DNA from: Symsagittifera roscoffensis
Taxonomy: Eukaryota; Xenacoelomorpha; Acoela; Convolutidae
Assembly (NCBI RefSeq): GCF_963678635.1
Contig: NC_087071.1
Location: forward strand, 25,617,821 to 25,681,820
Reading direction: 5' to 3'
DNA: 64,000 nt
Of this stretch, positions 56,266 to 64,000 are shown in pieces; positions within the stretch are counted from its first letter, which is position 1, and every line of letters starts with the position of its first letter. Under the pieces are notes generated by a model. It was not told the origin of the DNA. It was given only the letters and a program-made list of their open reading frames with translations, and made no database searches. A program made the translations under genes and the position numbers.

Positions 56266-56470
56266 GGGCTGTTCAGGGTTTGTGTTACGTTTTTTCAGCC
56301 CTGAATTAATGCCGATTTAGTGCAAAATCAGGGATGTTCAGGGTTTTTGCAGCGTTATTTCAGAAACGGATTAGCGCTGATGCAGCAAAGAATCAGGGAT
56401 GTTTGTGGTTTTTGCAGTGATAATTCGGCCTTGAATTAGCGCTAAATTAGCGCTGATCCAGCCTTAAACG
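56266..56470. repeat. minisatellite, ~66 bp x 3
   Basis: Three diverged units each start 'gggctgttcagggttt' or 'gggatgtt...', pass through 'ttagcgctga' or a variant and end 'caaaatca/caaagaatca'. They lie just right of the TIR element. Confidence 0.6.
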
Positions 56471-56764
56471 TCTAGCTCCGAACCATAGCTGAAAGTTTCC
56501 TGATCATACATAAGTAGCTATTGATCAAGGACAAAATCAGAGAAGAAAGAGTGAAAAATCGCTGATCCAGCTGTAATTATCTATAACAGGTCAACCCAGA
56601 TGGTAAAAAGAAAACGTATTTACTTGTATTATTACAAACTTCTGGTATTGATTCGTAGTATCTCGCAATTTTTATAAGATTTTGGTAAATTGAAACAATT
56701 TTAGAATTCACTATTTTAACATAACTCATGCTGAATTTGGTTAATTGAGCTTTGAGAAACAATT

Positions 56765-57180
56765 GGCTGGTCGAAAAACGATGGGAAACATTTTTCCAAC
56801 ACCCAATTCCCTGTTACAAAGTTCCTTCCTCTGCATGAAAAATTGAAGACAAAACGATTCTAGGGTTTTTTGAAAAAACAAGCGAGCGCTCCTGCGACCC
56901 TGGGTTGAAAATGTTGTGTATTTAGCTTAAATTTATTTAGCTTACATCTATAACTGGAGGCCAATTGTTAAACTGGTCCAAAAAGGCCGCAAACACTTTT
57001 TTGAACACTCAATCCCCAGTTAGATAATTCTTTCAGGCGGCTCTGCATGAAAAATTAAAGCAGAAAAAGCAGTGCTTTTGAAAAAACAAGCGACTGTTCC
57101 TGCGGCCCTGGGTTGCAGATGTTGCGATGTGTCTAGCTACCTCTATAGTTTTTATAACTGGAGGCCAATCGCTGAATAGT
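56765..57180. repeat. two-copy tandem repeat, ~208 bp
   Basis: The shared series 'ctctgcatgaaaaatt', 'gaaaaaacaagcga', 'cctgcgaccctgggttg' or 'cctgcggccctgggttg', and 'taactggaggccaat' (about 56951 and 57158) recurs. No coding frame. Confidence 0.7.
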
Positions 57181-57476
57181 AACTGCCAGTTATCTCTCAA
57201 AATCAAATGTGAACAAAGTTAATTTATCTGAAACTGCTCGTTTTGACTTTTTTCAGTCGATTGAGCATGTACAAACGATATAAAAATCGAATTAACAAAA
57301 ACTACCGTTTTTTGACCAATTGAGAGGCTCAAGGTCACAGATATTGCCAACAATTTGGCAATAACTATATTCTTACTTGTCTTGTTTTTTAAATTTTAGT
57401 AACAGTTTTAGAATAATCATGTTGATAATAATCATCATAATAATAAATAAATATCAAAAGTTCTTTCCAATCATAT

Positions 57477-60031
57477 TTAATTAGAAGTACTAACATAGTT
57501 TTGATGAGGTGGTTGAAGCAGTGATTGCATGTGCATCTGGGAGGACGTGTGGTGATTATTATTGTGCCGAGGAATGTAGTTTAGACTAGTGTTCAGCTGC
57601 ATGGACGAAGGTGGCGCCCCCGTGCCTCCATTCACATTCAGTCTGTTCAGCTCAACCAGATGTCTGGTCGAGTACATCAGGAGTAGGGCGTTGAAGGTGA
57701 TCGACTGTTTTGCACATGCGTCAGCTACCAACCACCACAATCTGCCTGCAAACATGAAATAACTGAATAAAAAGTGTTGAAAATACATATGATTCATTTT
57801 AAAAATAATTGGATTTTTTCAGAACGTTTGGAAACAAAAAAGATTTGGTGAGATTTAAGTGAGATTCGGATGCATTTTAGTGAGTAGGAAAATCCATCCA
57901 AATCGCTTTAAATCAATTTTTTTCATAAGACACTGAAATCGATCTCAAAATTTCAAAAAAGATTGATTTAAACTGATTTAAAATACATTTAAATTCGTAA
58001 AATTCACTTTGTTAATCGGTTTGGATCGATTTAAAATCAATTTGAAACTAATTTAAATCAATCTGAAACTTTTTTTGTCACTGTGGGTAATTTTGTTTTT
58101 ATTTTTTTGATCGCATTCTGATGAAAAACAATAAAAAGATAAGAAATATGATGGAAAAGTGAAAATTGGAAATGTTAGAAAACCTCAAACTTGAATAGTT
58201 ACTGGTTGCTATGCATAAGTACCACATTAAATTACAACCACTGTGTTTATGAAAAAAAATTGATTTTTTGCAAATTTGCATCAACGTTTGTGTGGTTTTT
58301 TCGCAACTAGAAACTTCTTAAGGCTTAAGAAGCCCCTTATCAAATTGCCAGCGGACTCACGGGGGATACCTCACCCCCCTCAAGGTTTCGACCTCCTTTT
58401 GACCCAAAGGATCCCCCTCTGTACTATTTTGAGATACCCATTTTTTGGCTGACTGACTCTAAAATTGATCTAAGGGCGCCTTGGGCGCCAAACTATTCTA
58501 ATTTTGAGGGGTGATTAACGCGATTTTTGGTCAAATTTCCTAAAAACGCATTCTTTGGCCTGTTTTGTCAAAATTTTGCCTGCGGTGCAGAAAATTTGGT
58601 CAAAATGGGGTCATTATGGTTGGGAGAACTCAGAAAATCAATTTTTGCATCACATTTATGATCGGAACATTATGTGGTCGGAACACTCTGTGCTCTTGCA
58701 TAGCGAGATACATTTTTGCTAGCATAGATTTGATATTGATTTGAATTTCCATAATTTGATGATCAATGTTTGTCTTTTTGTCTATTTTCAATTTAACCAA
58801 TATTTTACTAGTTACATTTAAATTGCGTTTAAATTTTCTACGGACTCTGACTTTGACCTGTCTTCTCTTTGTGTTTTTTTTTCTGGGCTGGGAATTGTTG
58901 CATTACCCTATTGTAATGTTTCCTTGCCTGCATTTCTAAAAACCATTAAAAACTTGCGTCTAATAAGTAACGGAAGTGATTTCAATGGCCATAAGTACCT
59001 CATTTACATAAGTTCCATAGAATCTTTTTGTTGGAGTTTTTGTTTAACAAGCATGGCTAATGTACCGTTTAATTTTTATAGACTTAGTTCGAAAACGGCA
59101 ATCATGTTAAATCCATTTTGATCAGAACTGATAAGGTTTCACAATTGCCGCATTTTGAAAAGGGTTTCAACAGAATGAAATACCCTTTAGAAATGACTAA
59201 TGTTCTTTATATTTTAACGACCAAGTGGCTTCTCTATTCTTACAATGCCGATGAAAACATCCCTAAATGAGGAAATAACTAATTGTCCTAAAAAAAAGAT
59301 AGAAAAGAAAAGTTTATTTACAGTAAAAAGCAGGTAACAACAAAAAATTCACAACAAAAGTTTTAAAAAAACGGGTTAGTTTCTGAAAATATTTTTTACT
59401 TATTTGTTCTCTATTCCTAAGCTTCTCATTGATTGTCAGATCAAAAAATAATCAAAAGCGATTCAATTCCACAAATTGGCAGGGCCAAGTACGTATCTCG
59501 AGTTGGCGTTTTGGATTTAATTTAAGCTGCCATACGATCGGTTTTTATTGAAAATTGCCGGTGCCCCAAGCTTATCATAATTCATTTCCAAAAATCAATC
59601 GATCAACCAATTGTTTTGCCTCATTTCTATAGAAATTTTAGGGAAAAACTGTTTGGCCGTCATCGTCACAGCGGATCTTTATGAGGTATTTCCCTCCAAG
59701 GCTACTAGTAGTAACTAATTACCACCCTTATAAAAAACTAATTCAATGGTTAAGCAGACGTGAATTTTACCTATTTTGCAAAGAGGGGAAATAGTTAAAG
59801 AGATCCGCCACAAATTGAGGCAATTGAACGTTTCTGTAATTAGAGTGGAAAGCATGTTGTTGAGAAAAAGAGATAGCTAGTGTGTTGCGGGGAACAGGGA
59901 AAGGCGGAGGGGCTTTTGTCTCACTTGTGGGTATGTTGAGTAGTTCGCAGACGCCTCCGATGGCGTAGGGAGTCCATGCGAGAATGAAGCACAGGGCACT
60001 GGCAAACGAAATCATGTTCACCCGACAGCAC
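57477..60031 (-). CDS. opsin-like GPCR, last two exons (TM6 to C-terminus)
   Basis: Two minus-strand exons join in frame: 59771-60031 (acceptor TTTCAG, donor GTAAAA) and 57477-57741 (acceptor GCAGGCAG, stop TAA 57477-57479). The first encodes a TM6-like helix FASALCFILAWTPYAIGG with the rhodopsin-class F-x-x-x-W-x-P-Y, then a long extracellular loop ending FNYFPSLQNR. The second encodes TM7, WWLVADACAKQSITFN, and a Gln/His/Asn-rich tail. The Lys (57708-57710) lies six residues before Asn, the spacing of the retinal-binding Lys and the NPxxY Asn of opsins. The NPxxY itself is degenerate (NALLL). An opsin is my best reading; another class A GPCR is possible. Upstream exons lie beyond the virus-like cluster. 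Confidence 0.55.
57742..59770. other. intron of the opsin-like gene
   Basis: Intron of 2,029 bp. It contains 'atttaaatcaattt' type repeats (57850-58080) and one copy of the 300-bp dispersed repeat (58345-58645). Open frames 58099-58284 and 58924-59121 have no recognisable motif. Confidence 0.5.
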
Positions 60032-60070
60032 CTGAAACTCATTCAAGGTCGACAAGTATCCTCAGTAGTA

Positions 60071-60289
60071 TTGTATCGTGTCCCGGATCCTAAGGGGGGG
60101 GGGGTCCTTCCTAAGGGGGGGGGGGGGGGTCCTCACGTAAAGCAAAATCCTAGGAAAGGGGTCCTTAATTTTTTGGAGGACCCCTATCCTAGGATTTTGT
60201 AAACGAAAGAAATTTTCCACCCAAAAAGCAGAAGACCCCCTACTTAGGATCTTGCTAAGTTTAGCTTAACAACAAGGGACACGATACAA
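60071..60289. mobile_element. 219-bp MITE-like element, TIRs and strong inner hairpin
   Basis: Perfect 14-bp terminal inverted repeats: 'ttgtatcgtgtccc' (60071-60084) and 'gggacacgatacaa' (60276-60289). An inner hairpin pairs 60144-60164 with 60178-60198 at 20 of 21 positions around a 13-base loop. Two poly-G tracts of ten or more lie near 60094 and 60116. No target-site duplication is evident. It lies just upstream of the 60031 splice acceptor. Confidence 0.7.
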
Positions 60290-60590
60290 AATTCTTTCTA
60301 ATTCCAATTTTTGGGGTCCTAATTATTGGTCCTGGTTAATTATATGAATCATATTAATTGTTATATTTGTTTCGGGCAAATGAACTTTCGACCTAGTTGA
60401 AATTTGTTAGTGAACGGGGAATTGCCTTTTATGGTATATAATAAAAATGCGCCGGCCAATTTGGCAGCGTAGCTTAACTGTTGGCAGCAGTAAACTAATT
60501 CCTTAACTTGGTCTAAATTTTATGGTGAAAAGGCAGTAAATTGAAATTACTCTCAAAAGGCGGCGGCCGTTTCTGGGCAAAATATACCAA
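60290..60590. promoter_or_regulatory. left flank of virus-like cluster with TATA-like box
   Basis: A TATATAATAAAA sequence at 60435-60446 lies about 155 bp before the first ORF of the plus-strand cluster. The words 'ttggcagc' near 60461 and 60481 repeat. The element's terminal repeat should be near here, but its partner is outside the window, so it cannot be located. Confidence 0.3.
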
Positions 60591-61160
60591 ATGATAAATT
60601 TGTCAAATTTTGAAGAAAGAAAAATGAAATTAGAGGGAACTTGGTGTACTGAAGATATTGATAATGAACATTTACAATTAAGAGTGTTTTCAACCGCAGA
60701 AAAAAACTCATTTTTCAAATTTAGTAATGAACGCTACGTCGTCTTCCTCGAAAGGGCAAAGGAAATTTCAAAGAAAGAATACGAGTTAATTTTCAAAGAA
60801 CAATTTTATTTGAGTGAGCTTCAACAAATCTCTTGGTGCATTTCTACAAAACAAAAGTATGGTACTGTGAGCGATTTGAATCTTGCTGATTATGAAAACG
60901 TATTCGACTATTCGTTTGACTTTAACTCATTATGGGTTGATAAAGACTTGGAGAGAAAAATCCGTCTATGTTTCAACAAGCTATCAAAATACAAAAAACT
61001 TCCGGTGGTTTATTTAATTATTTACCACCGTTATCTTAATGAGACTAAATGGTATTTGCAAGGTCACTTTTATTTCCACTGGCTTGAAATTCAGCAGGTT
61101 GGAGAGGTGTTGGAAAAAATAAATAATGAAATTGCAAAAAAGCAGAGTAACTCCTATTGA
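60591..61160 (+). CDS. virus-like cluster ORF1, unknown, 189 aa
   Basis: Intact ORF, acidic and aromatic-rich, with no recognised domain. Met1 (60591) and Met12 (60624) are both possible starts. It contains YLSELQQISWC and a C-terminal stretch with WYLQGHFYFHWLEI. It overlaps ORF2 by 35 nt in another frame. All nine ORFs run the same way with short overlaps, the packing of a virus or Polinton-like element and not of host genes. Function unknown. Confidence 0.6.
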   Translation: MINLSNFEERKMKLEGTWCTEDIDNEHLQLRVFSTAEKNSFFKFSNERYVVFLERAKEISKKEYELIFKEQFYLSELQQISWCISTKQKYGTVSDLNLADYENVFDYSFDFNSLWVDKDLERKIRLCFNKLSKYKKLPVVYLIIYHRYLNETKWYLQGHFYFHWLEIQQVGEVLEKINNEIAKKQSNSY

Positions 61161-61560
61161 TTTGAAAATAATTCACGAAATTTATACGTCTTTGAAACAA
61201 ACTTATCCTGATAATTCTAAACGACGCAACTATTTTCTAGCTGCAAGTTCTCTGTTTTTTGTTAGTTCTGATAACCTTAACTACGACATTTTAATTAAGT
61301 TGAGACCTTATGGTGGCTTGATTGGTATTGATAACTCTTCCTTGGACAAATACTTGAAAAATTCCAAAATTTTACGATTGCACGCTATTTTGCACGATGC
61401 GGCCGGATTTATACACGAATTTTATCAACAGGGTCCAACGTACTGTTACATGTTGCCCTGGAACTGTAACAACAGCTTATTGGGACATTTGAGTGGAATA
61501 GCGTTCTGCCTTTTCATTATGTTGAAAAGACCAGAAGTTTATCATTTACTAGAATGCTAG
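61126..61560 (+). CDS. virus-like cluster ORF2, unknown, 144 aa
   Basis: Intact. Basic N-terminus, then the segments YDILIKLRPYGGLIGID and LRLHAILHDAAGFIHEFY, with His and Asp in HAILHDAAG and a second His in GHLSGIAF. The pattern looks like a small all-helical protein, but I cannot assign it. The stop overlaps the next start as ATGCTAG (61554-61560). Confidence 0.6.
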   Translation: MKLQKSRVTPIDLKIIHEIYTSLKQTYPDNSKRRNYFLAASSLFFVSSDNLNYDILIKLRPYGGLIGIDNSSLDKYLKNSKILRLHAILHDAAGFIHEFYQQGPTYCYMLPWNCNNSLLGHLSGIAFCLFIMLKRPEVYHLLEC

Positions 61561-62123
61561 GCGAGAGATCAGTTGTGCTTGACGTGGAAGGCTTTCGTTA
61601 CAAGAAAAATGCCTTTGTGGTTAAAGAATTAGCAATAACAACTTCAGACTACAGCGATCGACTCATTTTCCTACCTCCAGTGAATTTCAATATACTACCA
61701 AAGCTTGAACAAAAAGCTTACAACTGGTTAACAAATTATTTGCACGGTCTCCATTGGCAAAACGGTGATTATCTTTATATAAACTTGAATCAAATACTTC
61801 AGAGTTTTGTGCTGAGAAATCCCGGTGCCGTTTTTTACGCTAAAGGAAAAGAAAAGACAGAATTTTTGGCCAAGTACTTGGACCGAAAGATTGAAAACCT
61901 AGATGATTTGGGCTGTCCTCGGGTTGAAAACTTATATTTTAAAAATTATCCAAGTTGCAATAAACATATTCCACATTACAACTCCAGGAATCATTGTGCC
62001 CTGAAGAAAACCAAGGTTTTTTATGATTGGTTGAAAAATGAACAACGGCGAGAGATCAGCGAAAGTGGAGACATACCTATCACCAAATTCAATGCTTTGT
62101 GCGTGGATGACTCCAGAGGGTGA
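61554..62123 (+). CDS. virus-like cluster ORF3, possible DEDD-type 3'-5' exonuclease, 189 aa
   Basis: The N-terminus has a hydrophobic strand followed by Asp-Val-Glu-Gly (residues 10-13), the arrangement of the first motif (DxE) of DnaQ-like exonucleases. Near the C-terminus, N-H-C-A-L-K-K (His147) resembles the H-x-A-L of ExoIII motifs, but the usual catalytic Asp four residues on is Lys. The middle has GLHWQNGDY and an FYAKGKEK strand. The nuclease assignment is therefore tentative: it could be an inactive or divergent form. Overlaps ORF2 by 7 nt. Confidence 0.4.
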   Translation: MLGERSVVLDVEGFRYKKNAFVVKELAITTSDYSDRLIFLPPVNFNILPKLEQKAYNWLTNYLHGLHWQNGDYLYINLNQILQSFVLRNPGAVFYAKGKEKTEFLAKYLDRKIENLDDLGCPRVENLYFKNYPSCNKHIPHYNSRNHCALKKTKVFYDWLKNEQRREISESGDIPITKFNALCVDDSRG

Positions 62124-62379
62124 TATTAAAATTTCATTAACGAAAATAGAGCGTATTGATTGCAGTGGCCGAATTGTTCAGAGGAAGGAGCAAATAATAA
62201 TTTCCGAAGAAGAGTTGTCTACGTTGAAGAGGTTTTTTCCAGTTATTGATCAATTTGTATACTTCCAGAGATTCAAGTTTATCAGAAATGTTAGCCAGCA
62301 AGCGAGGAGTATATCTTCCCGAACTAGTTTTAGTACCCAAACGTCAGCCAGGAGTTCAGATGGATCTAAACAGCAGTGA
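62038..62379 (+). CDS. virus-like cluster ORF4, unknown, up to 113 aa
   Basis: Intact ORF. Internal Mets at 62092 and 62107 would reduce the overlap with ORF3 from 86 to 32 or 17 nt and are more in keeping with the cluster. Beta-rich (MTPEGDIKISLTKIERID) with a Ser/Arg/Gln-rich end. No recognised domain. Confidence 0.5.
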   Translation: MNNGERSAKVETYLSPNSMLCAWMTPEGDIKISLTKIERIDCSGRIVQRKEQIIISEEELSTLKRFFPVIDQFVYFQRFKFIRNVSQQARSISSRTSFSTQTSARSSDGSKQQ

Positions 62380-62542
62380 ATTGCCAGATGAGATTAAGAC
62401 GATTGTGAAAGAGGATACTGTGAAGAAAATAATGTACTACAAAAAAACTGCAAATATCCCAGCAAACTTTGTTTTAGAAATGCATGACATAAATGATAGA
62501 GATTTCACACGTTATGAAATTTTTTACTGTTCTCAAAAGTAA
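62246..62542 (+). CDS. virus-like cluster ORF5, unknown, 60-98 aa
   Basis: Possible starts are 62246, 62288 and 62360; the last gives a 20-nt overlap with ORF4, like its neighbours. It contains ELPDEIKTIVKEDTVKK and ends FYCSQK. No recognised domain. Confidence 0.45.
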   Translation: MINLYTSRDSSLSEMLASKRGVYLPELVLVPKRQPGVQMDLNSSELPDEIKTIVKEDTVKKIMYYKKTANIPANFVLEMHDINDRDFTRYEIFYCSQK

Positions 62543-62614
62543 TTTAATTTTTTACAAGCTTCATTCACAGAGAGAAAAAGTCTAACGCAGTCTGTAGAAT
62601 AAATAGTTTCTCAA

Positions 62615-62899
62615 ATGTCAGAAGCAACAACAGCAGTAGATGAACCTGACGCAACAATAGTAACAGAGTTTGTTTATAACGAGACAAACAGTGAAAAAAA
62701 ATCATGGAAGTTTTGTAACAATGTAACTTTGCCAAGGTCTGAAGTAGTTTTTGTTGCGCAAATGGTAGTAATTCTAATTTTACTAACTTTCTGCATTCTC
62801 AAACTTTCTTTCACTAAATTAAGTTGCGAAGAAACGTCAGTTTGGTTTTCGATTTTATCAGGCTTGGTTGGTTACGTACTACCAAACCCAAGAATATGA
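62615..62899 (+). CDS. virus-like cluster ORF6, small membrane protein, 94 aa
   Basis: Acidic N-terminal 40 residues, a charged turn PRSE, a long hydrophobic segment at residues 44-66 (VVFVAQMVVILILLTFC...), then CEETSVW and a second hydrophobic patch (77-90) with LSGLVGYVLP. No signal peptide, so a one- or two-pass membrane protein. It ends with ATGA overlapping the ATPase start, so the two are probably co-expressed. Small membrane proteins next to the packaging ATPase are common in dsDNA virus-like elements. Confidence 0.65.
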   Translation: MSEATTAVDEPDATIVTEFVYNETNSEKKSWKFCNNVTLPRSEVVFVAQMVVILILLTFCILKLSFTKLSCEETSVWFSILSGLVGYVLPNPRI

Positions 62900-63597
62900 A
62901 TAAAGTGATTGATACTTCGACAAGAATTTTTATGGCGATAGTGGGACCTTCAGGATCCGGGAAAACTGAGTTAATTTTGAAACTTCTGATGGGAAATACT
63001 TTTTACCCTAAATTTGGAACCGTTCTATATCTTTACAAAGAGATGCAACCTGCATTCTCAGAAAAAGTGTCTTCTCGCGAAGTGAATGTGGAGTTCATGA
63101 AATTCGACGGATTCGAATCTGTGAGAAAATTAGAAAACGTTCTTCTAGTTTTCGATGATTCATGTGAAGACATCTATAATGACAAAGAATTTGTTAGGTT
63201 AGCGACAGCGGGTAGACATAGAGGGATAGATGTAATATATGTTAAGCATAACTTGTTTCAACAAAGTCGATGGTCGCGTACGATTGATTTGAACACTTCA
63301 CACATCATTCTGTTCAAATCGCCTCGCGACGTTCAGCAACTAGATCTTTTAGGAAGACAATTGAATGTATCAAAATTTTTGAGAAACTGTTACGAATTAG
63401 CTACCAGAGACTCTTTTGGACATCTTCTAATCGACTTGGACCCCCGTACATCAGATTGTTTGAGATATTGTTCAAATATCACACCACCTGGGCCAACAGT
63501 TTTTTATTTACCCTTATCTGAAGCAGAAACTACTCCAATCACAAATGAAAAAGAAAAACTTATCTATTCTGCGGCATATGGTACAACTGAAACCTGA
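62896..63597 (+). CDS. virus-like cluster ORF7, P-loop packaging-type ATPase, 233 aa
   Basis: I choose 62896 as start: ATGA overlap with ORF6, and the Walker A then lies at the usual N-terminal place. The upstream in-frame Met at 62824 would overlap ORF6 heavily. Walker A is GPSGSGKT (residues 17-24), Walker B is NVLLVFDD (81-88), followed by AGRHRGIDVIYVKHN (105-119) and IILFKSPRD (137-145), matching the strand order and sensor region of FtsK/HerA-like (A32-type) genome-packaging ATPases in adenovirus-, Polinton- and NCLDV-related elements. No host-type domains. Intact. Role in DNA packaging is inferred from the family. It overlaps ORF8 by 20 nt. Confidence 0.75.
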   Translation: MNKVIDTSTRIFMAIVGPSGSGKTELILKLLMGNTFYPKFGTVLYLYKEMQPAFSEKVSSREVNVEFMKFDGFESVRKLENVLLVFDDSCEDIYNDKEFVRLATAGRHRGIDVIYVKHNLFQQSRWSRTIDLNTSHIILFKSPRDVQQLDLLGRQLNVSKFLRNCYELATRDSFGHLLIDLDPRTSDCLRYCSNITPPGPTVFYLPLSEAETTPITNEKEKLIYSAAYGTTET

Positions 63598-63850
63598 CCA
63601 GCTAAGAAGATTAATTAGAAAAACTTCAAATCGTGAGATCATAACACTTATTTGTGAATGTTTGCTCAATGTAGTCAATGGAAACGTACCCGTTAAAATC
63701 GCAAACATCGATCGATTCGAGACAGCATACAAATACTTAATAACTCCAAAAACCAGTGTTGTCAAAAAACGTGCGATTATTTTGAGTAAAGAAGGCTTCC
63801 ATTTAGTTCGACAAATACTTTATTTTTGTTACAAGTACCTCAAAACTTAA
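63578..63850 (+). CDS. virus-like cluster ORF8, small basic protein, 90 aa
   Basis: Start 63578 gives a 20-nt overlap with the ATPase. An upstream Met at 63545 is also open. Lys/Arg-rich, with LICECLLNVVNGNVPV and a C-terminal hydrophobic stretch FHLVRQILYFCYKYL. Small basic proteins in this position could bind DNA in the virion, but that is a guess. Confidence 0.5.
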   Translation: MVQLKPDQLRRLIRKTSNREIITLICECLLNVVNGNVPVKIANIDRFETAYKYLITPKTSVVKKRAIILSKEGFHLVRQILYFCYKYLKT

Positions 63851-64000
63851 TGATGACTGCTGAAGAATTCATTCTAATTCCGAAACATTTATATGTTAAA
63901 GAGCAGCCACATGCTGCACGTGTTCTTCATGATAATAATATTAAACATAAAAATGCTCAAAGGTCCTATCTTAACCGGCTTAGACCCCAATTACCTCCAC
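63850..64000 (+). CDS. virus-like cluster ORF9, partial at window edge
   Basis: It starts ATG at 63850 overlapping the ORF8 stop (TAATG). Fifty codons are open, beginning MMTAEEFILIPKHLY, and run off the right end. No domain visible yet. The cluster therefore continues, and its defining genes (major capsid, polymerase or integrase) would be to the right if present. Confidence 0.55.
   Translation, partial: MMTAEEFILIPKHLYVKEQPHAARVLHDNNIKHKNAQRSYLNRLRPQLPP

Noticed and set aside
60591-64000. Naming the cluster as a Polinton or adintovirus outright
   Set aside because: No polymerase B, integrase, protease or capsid gene is seen within the window. Only the ATPase supports the wider group.
1-64000. 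CRISPR arrays, rRNA, tRNA genes or bacterial operons
   Set aside because: No regularly spaced repeats with unique spacers, no cloverleaf with A and B boxes that I could defend, and the gene structure is eukaryotic.

Overview
The window is animal nuclear DNA: AT-rich, gene-poor, with GT-AG introns, a selenoprotein gene, G-protein-coupled-receptor (GPCR) exons and many eukaryotic transposon relics. The element mix (Penelope-like elements with GIY-YIG, R2-type endonuclease retroelements, a Polinton-like gene cluster) suggests an aquatic invertebrate, possibly a cnidarian; the species cannot be fixed from this sequence. There are two host genes, both on the minus strand and both built of short exons.

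Region 1 (1-19.6 kb). The first 5.9 kb holds only diverged repeats. From 6.0 to 18.7 kb lies a four-exon selenoprotein W gene (SELENOW) of 90 codons with an in-frame TGA at the selenocysteine position. Its terminal exon sits inside a recent, nearly identical 4.7-kb tandem duplication (5877-15314), so there are two equivalent last exons. Each duplicate also carries a decayed non-LTR retrotransposon with an endonuclease (EEP) domain.

Region 2 (19.6-33.3 kb). Three head-to-tail units of about 5.2, 4.3 and 4.3 kb each carry an R2-type reverse transcriptase/endonuclease pseudogene on the plus strand and the tail of a Penelope-like element (PLE) on the minus strand. Unit 1 keeps the reverse-transcriptase (RT) core but has lost a catalytic Asp. 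Units 2 and 3 share an 871-bp deletion of the core. Unit 2 looks like a crossover hybrid of the other two.

Region 3 (32.6-46.3 kb). A long minus-strand PLE relic (RT, PHD-like finger, YVDD, GIY-YIG) on the left and a plus-strand relic of the same family on the right point outward. Between them are broken genes: an SGNH/GDSL hydrolase-like gene with an internal 945-bp triplication, two conserved-looking genes of unknown role, and a second R2-type endonuclease relic. The layout recalls giant composite PLEs (terminons) but is badly decayed.

Region 4 (46.3-57.4 kb). This is non-coding repeat-rich DNA with diverged direct and inverted repeats, a 0.97-kb terminal-inverted-repeat element packed with ATTATAATC-type repeats, and minisatellites.

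Region 5 (57.4-64 kb). Two exons encode TM6 to the C-terminus of an opsin-like GPCR on the minus strand. Upstream of them, in the opposite orientation and presumably in an intron or 5' flank, are a small cruciform-forming element and then a compact virus-like cluster of nine overlapping intact plus-strand ORFs. These include a P-loop packaging-type ATPase, a membrane protein and a possible DEDD nuclease. The cluster runs off the right edge.
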